From contig OX387198.1 of assembly GCA_947561715.1 (NCBI GenBank), positions 7,378,001 through 7,442,000 on the forward strand: a DNA stretch of 64,000 nucleotides, written 5' to 3'. This document shows positions 27,790 through 37,569 of the stretch, one piece after another. The notes beneath the pieces were generated by a model that was not told where the DNA came from, did no database searches, and worked only from the letters and a program-made list of their open reading frames with translations. Both the position numbers and the translations under genes were made by a program. Position 1 is the stretch's first letter. The number at the start of each line of letters is the position of its first letter. Origin of the DNA: Ascidia mentula (taxonomy: Eukaryota; Chordata; Ascidiacea; Phlebobranchia; Ascidiidae).

Positions 27790-28057
27790 GAGAGAAAGTG
27801 CGAGTTTGGCAAAGCAGCATCGAGTTTCTTGGGCCCTTAGCCGACCAATGCGGCATCAAACCCCTGTCCGGCAAAGTTGACGCTGTAAGAAACGTCCTTA
27901 TGCCGACAACTACTAAAGATTTACAGTCGTTTTCAGGAATGGTTGACTTCTACCACAGTTTTGTTCCCACGATTGCCAAAATTATGAAATCGCTCTGTGA
28001 TGCTTTAGTGGGAAACCTAATTAACTACTGTGGACTGCCGACCTGCAGAAGGCTTTC
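27790..28057 (+). mobile_element. Ty3/gypsy retrotransposon remnant (RT 3' end), left part
   Basis: One reading frame resembles the region after the reverse-transcriptase palm in Ty3/gypsy pol. Landmarks are a FLG-like segment, GIKPLSGKV, PTTTKDLQSFSGMVDF and FVPTIAKI. The frame ends at the hAT insertion and resumes to its right at 28746. No LTRs, gag or integrase were seen nearby, so this is a short dead fragment. Confidence 0.75.
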
Positions 28058-28745
28058 GATAAGACCAGGGGTGCACAACCTTTTTACTATTACCGGCCGC
28101 AACACACACACCACTGTGTGCTAACGGCCGCCACTGAATATACTGTTTTTTCAACGATATACTCCTGATAATTACGACAATTTGACATGAGCATTATTTC
28201 AAAGGAATGGAAATGAATCCTTACCTGAAAAATGTGCACTATTTATTACTTACATTTGCCAAATTACGTATATTACAATGTAATGAAATGTCGAATTATT
28301 CAATGGCTGCCTTGTTCTTGCACGCTAGGTTCACGTCTCCATCATAAAATAATCCACTTCCCATTTGGGATTAAACGCCCTTTTCTCTTGTTTTACAACC
28401 TTTTGCGTTTTAGCGACATGACTGAGTGACTCCACTGTTCAGCTTTTCGGCAACTGTACATGCGTACATGACAGTTCACAGATATGCTATTAATGTTTTA
28501 TGACGTCACAATCCGTATTGTTGCGGTGGCTGCACCAGTTACTACTCGCTACAGCAAACGAATGTGTATAACACGGAAATGGAAATGGGCCTAATTAAAA
28601 GCTTAACTCTTGAGACCGCTAGAAAAACAAGTTTCAGAAGCAACGTCGGCCGCCAGTGCATATATTTTGGTACAAATGTGCACGGCCGCAAAAAATAGCG
28701 TCCGCGGCCGCAGGTTGTGCACCGCTGGATAAGACTAAAGACGCT
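28058..28745. mobile_element. hAT-type DNA transposon (672 bp) with 8-bp target duplication
   Basis: The exact direct repeat GATAAGAC is at 28058-28065 and 28738-28745. Between them the element 28066-28737 starts CAGGGGTGCACAACCT and ends with the inverted repeat AGGTTGTGCACCGCTG (16 bp, one mismatch). The CAGNGG-type terminus with an 8-bp duplication is diagnostic of hAT. No transposase frame is present, so it is a non-autonomous copy. It interrupts the Ty3/gypsy frame and therefore inserted later. Confidence 0.9.
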
Positions 28746-28860
28746 CTCGCCAATGCAACGCTACTGCATCATCCACAGCGGCAGGCTTGTTTCGCGCTCA
28801 CGGTAGATGCCTCTAAGTCCACTGTGGGTTTCAATTTTCTTCAGCCGTCTGGTGGGAAAA
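28746..28860 (+). mobile_element. Ty3/gypsy remnant, RNase H start, right part
   Basis: Continues the retrotransposon frame after the hAT insertion. It shows the LKDAL..A-like spacer, LLHHP, and the RNase H opening LTVDASKSTVGF, where the Asp-Ala-Ser motif holds the first catalytic Asp. The frame degenerates after about 28860. Confidence 0.75.
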
Positions 28861-29095
28861 GCAGTCATGTTCCGACCGCACCGTTCGCTGCGTATCGAAG
28901 CGTGCACTGTTTTTGTTCTGTTTTAACGTTTACTGCATTCTTATGTCGTGTGTTGTGTTGCTCGCTCTTTCTAGACTGCGCATAACTTGCTCAATAAGCG
29001 TCAATTGCTTTAAATTTCATCACACCGAGATTGCCATTGCGGATGATGTTTTTCTGATTCTTTGTGTTTAAAGATCCAGAGTAGACATCAGAGTT

Positions 29096-32000
29096 ATGAG
29101 TACACTGAAAAAATGGAAAGTTTTTCCAACAACAAGATCTTTGCTGGTGCTGTTTTTCGTCATTTTATTGGTCGCCTTTTACGGAAACCTGAACATGTAA
29201 GTACTGTATGCATTTCTGTATTATGTGGTTGTAAGCCAATCAAAGCTTACCTAGTAACGGTTTTAAATCTAAAAAAATGTATTGGCAAAACTGTTTATCA
29301 GTATACACAAAAACACTTGAAGGCCATGTTTTTTTGAACAAAAATTGCACATTCCGTGCTGTAAACGTAATTATGAAGTGCGCAATTTCCGCATTGTTGT
29401 TTTAGGTGGATAATTACGTCATCAAAAATAATGCAAAATATGACGTGCAGAGGTAAGTGAAGCATGTTGTGTTTTTGAAACCCTCACCGTTAGCTTAACT
29501 GGTTGTTTCATGGATGAGGTAAATAGTCCTTATTTCTGAACTAGTATTTTGGCACCGTACTTAGTTGTCCTATTTCTTCACAAATACAATGATGTGCCAT
29601 TGTTTCGTTTTGTAGCAAAGTGCAATTGGTGCTTACTGCAAACTTGCTAGGCGAAAGAAACACTTTTCGGGTGATCGGGGCTATAATAAGTTTTTTTCCA
29701 TCTTAAAAAACGTGCATCGGTGCCCAACTTAATACCGATGGACATTTTTAGGCGCTGCACTCGTACTGGGCTCTAGGCTTGAAAAGCGCAAATTGTTCTC
29801 AGCTGCTGATGTGTTGAACATATGCAATATTTTTCCGCGATCATAAATTAGTGGAACCCAGGCTGAATACAAATGAAAAACAAGGTTTTTGTGTTCCTTC
29901 GTTCGGTCGGGACAACCCACAAACGAATATGAATTTTGATTTTCCTAGAAAGTACGAAAAACACCAGATACGGAAAGAGGTCGTCCGCAAGTGAAAGGGA
30001 GTTTATAACCAAGTAAATAACTAAGGGAGCTGCATCTATCTGCAACTCATAGAAATCATATTATTGGCTCAACTTTGCTTATAACTGAGTAAATCACTTG
30101 CACACATTTTAACACAAGTGTCTAAATTACATTTTTTGTGCGTAAGTAATGACAAGTTATCTTTGTAGTGACTAAAAATATATTCGATAATTTCAGGACG
30201 CAGGTGCTACTTACACTTGGAAAACAAGTGAGAAAGTATCTGGATGAGCATCAGGTATTATACGCTTGACATCGGCCTTTTGTTATTAGGCTAAGCAGAT
30301 GCAAAATGTCATTTAAAGGTACAACGCAGTGGTCAGATACCATTCTTTCGCCACGGGCCAATGTCAAACACTGCAGTGGATCAATGGGCCATACTATATT
30401 TTCCGCTAACAATATCTTTCTCTTTACAGTTTGTAATGTTGTTTTGCCTTGCGAATTAAGCTCAGCATATCATAACACTGAGTTAGAAAGAATGTAATAA
30501 GCACAATCACTTTAATTGCCTCCGTATTATTTCCATTTTGTTGCCTTGATTTATTGATACAATTTGATTGTGAATTTTTGTTTTAGTTGCGACACAGGGA
30601 CCAGGTGAAAACGTGCAACGTACTTGCCGAGGGATTTTCTTGTACAATTCACACGCTCAGCTTCTGCATCTTTCAAGCTCTGGCCCAGAATCAGAGCTTC
30701 GGGATCGGATTTAAACTACCCGATGATCCCAAAAAACGCAACCTTTACCTTTCCAGGGATGCTTACGAAAGCGCTTTCCTTCCATTGCCAAACTCTGGAA
30801 ATGTGTCGTTGTCTCGGCGGAAACGAGATAAATTCGCCAATCGCAAAGGTATGGAAAAAAGGACAAAGTATTCCTAACAACAAAATTTGTTCGCAAAATT
30901 TGAAGATGGTAACGCGACAACTTGCCAATGGCATTGTAAACCTAGCTAAGATGAATTAATCTGGAAATATGTGGCTTGTATCAGTGTATCTTGACCACGA
31001 TTTACCACCTGTGACCACTTTGTTCCTGGTTAGCCCAGGGTGGTGAGTTTAAACCTCATCTAAAGCTTGATTTTTTCTTATCACCGAATTAAGATAGCCA
31101 AGATTCAGAAGTATGGATGAAATGAGTAGTGGGGCGATCCCGCCTTATATATCATGCGAAATTTCCTAATTCCAATACATTTTGATTACAGCCGACTTTA
31201 ATGTCCGAGACAAGAACAGAACGGAGCTCTTGGCCATTCCGCCGCACATTCGTGAAAAAGTCAACCTTCTTCACCCGAACCCGTTCGCATGGTGGATGGG
31301 TCAAACTGCTTCGTATATCATGAGATTGAAACCCCATCTTGAAGAAAAATTGCTCAACTTTAGGCAAAACATATCCAGTTCTCCTGTAGTCGGGTAGGTA
31401 ACAAAATTTCACACATGAGTTAGGTGTGGGGATTGCTATGTTGCAAATACTATTGTATTTATTATATGTGTTTTCATAGATTTAGTTAAAAAACTGAAGA
31501 ATTTTATTTACATTGTTGTAATATTACGCCATAAAGCTGTCAAACAATTGCATTTGTCCTTCAGACACGTTACAAAGATTCATTGTATGGTAATGGGGTT
31601 GGTGTTTCGCAATATTCAGCAAGGTCTTTGAGAGTAGAGTGGAGTAGAGTTCAGAAAAAAAACGTGCATCTCGCGCCGGCTTTTTACCTGAACCTGATAC
31701 TTATATAGTTGTTTGTCGTTTTGTATTGTACCTAGTATAAAAAAGATACCCTGTTACAGTATCCACATCAGACGCACCGACAAGTTGCAACTCGAAAGCG
31801 ATTCTTTTCAACTGGAAGAATACATGGTGATAGTGGAGAGGTGGTTCAGACGCCACGAGCTCGCCGAACGTTTGATTACCGGCAACGAGAACTTTACAAC
31901 CCCGAGACGTATTCTGCTCGCAACAGAAGACCCGACTGTCATCGAGGAAACCAAGCAAAAGTTTGTGACAGCTTTAAAATTTAAACAGGAATACTACATT

Positions 32001-33145
32001 TCTTGGGCCGTTGTAAAATGTCATTCAAATGCACAACGCAGTGGTCAGATGCCATTCTTTCGCCACAGGCCAAGGCCAAATTCTGCAGTGGATCAATGGG
32101 CCATACTATAGTTTCCGCTAACAATATCTTTCTTTTTACTGTTTGTAATGTTGTTTTGCCTTGCGAATTAGGGGGATTTGCACCAAATTATCTTCTTATG
32201 TTGTGTTATAGCACTCGATACCACGCTGTACAAAGGCTGAGGTCTAAATAATTTTGCTGGGCGGGCCATATGCGGCCAACGGGCTGTAACTTGCCAAACC
32301 CAAACTATAACGGGCTTTATAACCCCGATGCTATTCGTACACACTTCTCACCCAATTATATTGTATTTAATTGTGACATATCTAATGTAGATATCCGCTG
32401 TACAAGCTTCTGTACGACGATAAGGCTGTTGAAACAGCAAAGCAGCCTTCATCAAGACAATCACCCGAAGCAGTGATTGGAGTTGTTATTGACATCAACC
32501 GACTCGTTGCGTGTGATTACGTCGTGTGTACTTTCTCCTCAAACGTAATATGATTGTATATGTTAGAGAAATGTACAGATGGCCACTTTTTCGACATATT
32601 AGGCTCGACCAGGGCAGCTTGTCACACCAAGCTGAAACTTTTGCCGTCTGTCCTCATCTCACAGAAGTATTATGAATAATTCACAATTGACGCAAGGGCA
32701 TCATTAGAAAATGATACATGTTCCTTGCGCGTGATGAAGATCGTGTAGGGCCTTCTATAAGTTCTTCGCATCAAGCCTTAGTGTAAAATTTATCATTTAA
32801 ACTGTTGCAGAACTTTTCTGCGGTCAATTCAAATTTTGTGATTTATTACAGGTCTGTCGCTTGGTGTACGAACTAATGCAGGCGAACTACGGAGACGCGA
32901 CTGATCGTTTGTACTCGATTGACATCCAATACAACTACCAGTGGTACCCTCAACCCCTTTATCACCACGCTATTTTACCTCATAACTCCACCACTGTTGG
33001 TTCAATGAAGCTGAAAATTGGTGACCGGATACTTTCAATTCACAAGGACACGCACTCGAATAAGTGGTTGGGTGTAAACCAAAGGACAAAACAGGAAGGG
33101 AATTACCCCGAGCACAAAGTGGTGCCGGAATTCTTGGTCTTTTGA
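29096..33145 (+). CDS. FUT8: FUT8-like alpha-1,6-fucosyltransferase, copy B
   Basis: Tandem paralogue of copy A, with the same exon structure from exon 4 onward. Exons: 29096-29196, 29406-29452, a doubtful 29949-29979, 30197-30254, 30587-30848, 31192-31393, 31760-32012, 32407-32544, 32852-33145. With the doubtful 31-bp exon the phase closes and the protein has 461 residues. Its donor (GAG then GTCGTC) is weak, so the stem region may be modelled wrongly. A signal-anchor helix of about 20 residues follows a basic start. HIRRTDK, EEY, LATEDP and CTFSS are intact, and the C-terminal SH3-like domain is complete. Both copies carry a polybasic RRKR before exon 5. The exon sequence is about 97.7% identical to copy A in exons 4 and 8 by my count, while introns and exons 1-3 are strongly diverged. 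Confidence 0.87.
30303..30459 (+). repeat. 157-bp direct repeat in an intron of FUT8-like B, unit 1
   Basis: Closely matches 32015-32170 in the same orientation. Both contain GATCAATGGGCCATACTATA and TTTTGCCTTGCGAATTA. It lies in the intron between 30254 and 30587. Confidence 0.85.
32015..32170 (+). repeat. 156-bp direct repeat in an intron of FUT8-like B, unit 2
   Basis: Second copy of the repeat at 30303-30459. It begins immediately after the donor of exon 31760-32012. Confidence 0.85.
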
Positions 33146-33257
33146 AACCTGTGGTATCAAGCTTGCGTTTCTTTTTTTATCAAGATTTGCTAATGTTAGG
33201 ACATGTTCACTGCTTGCGTCCATGGAACAATTTTAACTTTTGTTTTTTTGTGGGTGC

Positions 33258-33304
33258 CTGACTCGATAACCTTAATGGTTTTGTCGGTGCCCATGCCATT
33301 TTAT
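33258..33304 (+). repeat. Interspersed repeat, copy 2 (partner at 8395-8443)
   Basis: Same orientation as the copy in the p190 intron. It lies about 110 bp after the stop codon of FUT8-like B, so it may be in its 3' UTR. Confidence 0.55.
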
Positions 33305-33895
33305 TTCTTTGTATATTGTTCTTACGCGTAGTTGCTTTTTTTGCAAAATGAACATGATTTGATTTGTTCAGGCGTGCATCTAAATGACAAGTTATTTTTT
33401 GTTGTAAATTTATTTGGTTACATCTTTTTAATATTTAAAAACCACAATTAAACCCACTTGATTTCAAATCTTTTTGACAATTTAAAAACCTCAAATAATG
33501 TACAAAGCTAAGCTGCAGGTTAGTGTCACTGTTTTGAACTACAGTATCTGATGGTCATGTCAGAACAGGAACTGATAATTGAACCTTTTAGCAGCAACAG
33601 TTCAATTAAAAGAAACTTGCATTGGCGTTAATGTACAAAATCTACGCGGTTGTTTGATCACTTGTGGGCTTTATTTGTTTTGAAATCAATCGATTTTGAG
33701 CATATTACAAAATACATGTATGGGATATTTTGAGGTTGTACAATAGATTAAGGAAAATACACATCTCATTTATTAAAGTTTTACTTCAAATAAAAAACAA
33801 ACAAATGGAACTTAATTAACATTGTGGTCCAAATCCCCTAATAACCCGCTTCATGGCATAAAACAATTCTTAGATTAAATACATTTCGATCATAG

Positions 33896-33965
33896 CTGAT
33901 ATTAATTGTACGGGACAAGCATAGAACGAAGCGTTTAGTCATTCCGCTTCATATTCGTGAAACCC
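33896..33965 (+). pseudogene. Decayed FUT8-like exon 5 (third copy remnant)
   Basis: About 70 bp match the start of FUT8-like exon 5 (31192 onward) at roughly three bases in four, including ACATT and ATTCCGC blocks. About 18 bp of upstream intron with the acceptor also match. A one-base insertion near 33905 breaks the frame, and the similarity stops after ATTCGTGAAA. A weaker match to exon 7 may lie at 34164-34190. This points to an older third tandem copy, now lost. Confidence 0.7.
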
Positions 33966-34205
33966 AATAAAAACATACAACTTGATCGTATTTTTTTCAC
34001 TTGCGACATGCAGTTAATACTTTTTGGATGCAAGTATACAAATTTACGTGGTGTATTTAATTGTGGCATCATGGCAATCTACTTGCATGGAGCATATGTA
34101 CACTGACTTTATTATAATGCAATAATGGAGACGCTAACCCGCCAACAGGTTTTTCATTTAACAATTACGACAAGGCTGCTAAAACCAGTGAAATTTCCAA
34201 AAGTC

Positions 34206-34211
34206 TTTATT
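34206..34211 (-). terminator. Polyadenylation signal of the adhesion GPCR gene
   Basis: AATAAA on the minus strand, 61 bp beyond the TGA at 34272-34274. Confidence 0.5.
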
Positions 34212-34271
34212 TGCTATACGAAGCAGCAATCTACAGTGTCGTTTTTAATCTTCTGACCCAAAATGTCCCGG

Positions 34272-37200
34272 TCATTTGAGCTCAGAACTGGATAACCTGG
34301 AATTGCGTGTTGGTCTGTTCGTGATTGATACTTGAGACCGGGACAACAGGGTGTTGTTTTCTGCTTTCCTGCACGGCGCCGCGAGATTCATGATCAGCTT
34401 TTTCTTGTGCATGAATGTAACCACGAATATGACGATGCCCTGTTTGCAGAAACATGTAATCATGCAAGCCGTGAAGTCAATAATATGTTCAGGCAAGAGT
34501 AACCAAGCCGCATTGACGAGAACCAAGAGGTAATTTCAAAAATAAAATAATATAATTTTAACATAAGGTTCACAGGCTTCGCAGCCAAGGCATTGCAGCC
34601 AAGCTGGATCAGCCACTTTTCCCGATATTTTTCTGCATATTTTTAACATTGTATGATATATAAAGGCGCTAGTTAGATTTTAGTAAACTTCTGAGAGTAT
34701 GCTATTTTTTTCTAGTACATGTTAAGCCAGTTACACCAGCACAGAAAATAAACACTCCACACGTTTTAAACGTTTGCAATACTATTACGCTAAGCAGTTT
34801 TCTGGCGCTAAAGTTATTGTTTAGTTGTTTTACACATGTTAGGCCAGCTTTTAGTATGTTTAAAAAATAATTTTGACGGATTTCCGCATTGACGGTTTGG
34901 AACGTTGGTATCAACCATTTTGTTTTTCATGAACTTGCCTTTTGGCACAAATTATTGTGGATTTACACAGACCTTTCGCCAACTATATTGAGGGGCTTCA
35001 TCAGGGTTATGGCGATCAACCCGGTAATTTGGGTCAAAATGTCAGTTGCAACACAATTTATAAATACGTTGTTGTTGTTCACCTGTGTCGCAACGACGAT
35101 AGAAAAGATCCAGCTCATGACTTCGAGATAAACAGGATTGCTGGAAAACATCATAAAGTAGCCGATGATCCATGAAATTCCAAGCGTGGTTGCTAATGTC
35201 AACGCAAACGCTACTTGGTCCTGGTTTGATCGCTTTTTCCTGGTGGACTTTATCTAGAACAAAACCAGAAATCACGTAAGCGTTAGATTCAAGATTAATT
35301 TATATTGCTTTCTTTGAAATCTTATATGTGAAATGATAAAATAGGAGAATTAGTTTGGCCTAATAACTCTTACACTATTGCCTGATGTTGTACTTGCATG
35401 CTAAAAGAATTATCTTGTCTATACAACCATAATTAACAGCACATGAACAACGTCAAAATTTTTTAAACTGCGTACACATGTTCGCTATAAAAGTTTAAAT
35501 AAGAATAACGCAATCGCGTTCAGACACGATAAATTAATCGTTGGGTCAAGAATACATCCATATTTGTACATTTCGATCAAGTTCACCAACGTAAAGAAAT
35601 AAAAAATAAACGTAAAAAAAACATTAAACCAACCTTTTTCGATTTGCAAGCTACGTTTTTCAGGACTGCAATGAATACGAACACGTTGAACAGAATAATG
35701 ACGGCAACGGGAAGAAGAAAGGCGAAATAGAGGGAGTTACCCCAGATCCAGCAAAGATTCTGCGCCAAGTAGGAGTGGGCAAATGCCGATTTGACTGGAA
35801 CAATGAAGTGAAATGTTTTGTTTCTATTTTTTGGCAGGAAGGTCCTCTCAAGAACGCAATATCACTAATAATCCGTATTTGATAAAAAATAAGCACGTTT
35901 AGAAAACTAAGCACGCAATTCCGAAGTGAGGATATTTGTTACAAACAAGCGCAACTAGATTTTCTAAGACACTGCTAGCAAAACAACCCATAGCAGTATG
36001 TGGCAACTCTTACTATAGACGTTGTTGTGTTTTGTTGGATTTACGAAACGTTACTTTTACTGCAAGAATTGCGTTTTACGCTTCTCGTACCTTTTCCACA
36101 CACTGGTGATTCCGGTGAGGGAGTTTCAAATATCTTCACGAAAATAACGTTTGTGATGACAGTTATAACTGGAAATCCGTAAGCAAACACCGAAGCTTTT
36201 AATATGTAAGTCTCCCCTGGTATGTTGAATATCTGCAAATTTAAAGTTTTTTTTCAAATGAGATTCGTGCCATAAACATTAGGAACACTAATGATGAATT
36301 CGCTCATAATTCTGAGAATAAAAAGACCCATAGTGCTGACAACATTAACAATGTTTTATTTATTTAAAGACGTATGTATTCAGCACTGGACAAGCCCCCT
36401 TATTATCAGTGTAATAATTAGCGTAGCAAATCGCTAATGATTATAAATTATAAAATCACCACTCTGTTGCCAATTTTCATAAAAAAACGTAATTGGTTTT
36501 GGTTCATACACCTAAAAAATGTATAGGTTTGGTCGCGCGGTTCTGATAATAGATGATGTAACCAACCTATATGTGAGGACAATCGTTTAAGTCAGGGCGT
36601 GATATAACTGATGTCTAGGACGATTTTGTCTACGTCTATGTTATCCCTAAAATACACTTTCAACGGAATTTCTAAGACAAATTATATCCACCAAGACCAT
36701 ATGCACTTGTCAGTCGGAGATGTTTATGCATTTTTAAATGATAAATTATAAAAGTGATGTTGATTTTATCATATAACACGGCAGATAAATTTCATATACG
36801 CATGCCCCAAAATACCATGTAAAGTTCAAAAGTTCTACATACCAAGACAAGGGTGCGATACAAGAGGTGAGCATACACTGCCATCCAACACCAAGCACAC
36901 AGGAGGAAGTAGTGGAGGACAGAAGCCATTGCTACACAATGGTAGTCGTTTTCTCTACGGTCGATACCAACCATGAAGATGACGTAGACGACGATGAGGT
37001 TCGCGCAGATGTTAATCAGGATTTTCGTTGGACGCCTCTGTCTCATTTCCCTGTTACGTGCATAAGTTAAAACTGGGAGATTTTAGAATCTAGACCAAAT
37101 TGTTGTTGCAACTACAGTGTGCTTGGTTTTTTAATAGATAAGGGTAATAGTTAAAAAAAAGTACCTGAAACCATATATATATATAACAACGTTTTACATT

Positions 37201-37569
37201 TTTTGGACCTAGTTTTTAGACAAAGGATTTAAGACGTAGTTGTAAAGAAAAACTCGATCTGCGTTTTATTATGTTAGGTTTTGTGAGGGGTAATAAATAA
37301 ATAAAATGCTCCTGAAACCACAAATATATCACAACGAGTACCAACATGTAGGAGTAAGTTTCACAACAATTTTAAGCAATAGTCGTATCACTGTATATTC
37401 ATAAACTTTTTCTAGGACAGAGATTGCACGTTAGGCATTTCTGTGATAAAATTGCTTACTTTATGGCAATCTGCAAAATAATTGTTGCAAGCAAACAAGC
37501 CACTGAGATACTGGAAGCGACGAATGAAACAGTTTGTAAGGCGATACTTGCTTGTACAGGATACGTGCT
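34272..37569 (-). other. Seven-transmembrane block of the adhesion GPCR
   Basis: TM1 is exon 37460-37569, TM2 and TM3 are 36843-37050, TM4 is 36091-36232, TM5 is 35634-35794, TM6 is 35083-35253, and TM7 plus tail is 34272-34439. TM2 begins after RRPTKILINICANL, as in the class B2 pattern. TM3 has LLCAWCWMAVYAHLLYR. TM6 carries LGISWIIG, the counterpart of the GLTWxxG motif. TM7 is split by an intron just before GIVIFVVTF. The intracellular tail is only about 40 residues. Confidence 0.88.

Larger units (their letters stand above)
26443..29095. other. Intergenic region between the two FUT8-like genes, transposon-rich
   Basis: Holds the polyadenylation signal of copy A, a long inverted repeat (26967-27078), and a Ty3/gypsy reverse-transcriptase remnant split by a hAT element. 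No intact host gene was recognised. Confidence 0.6.
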
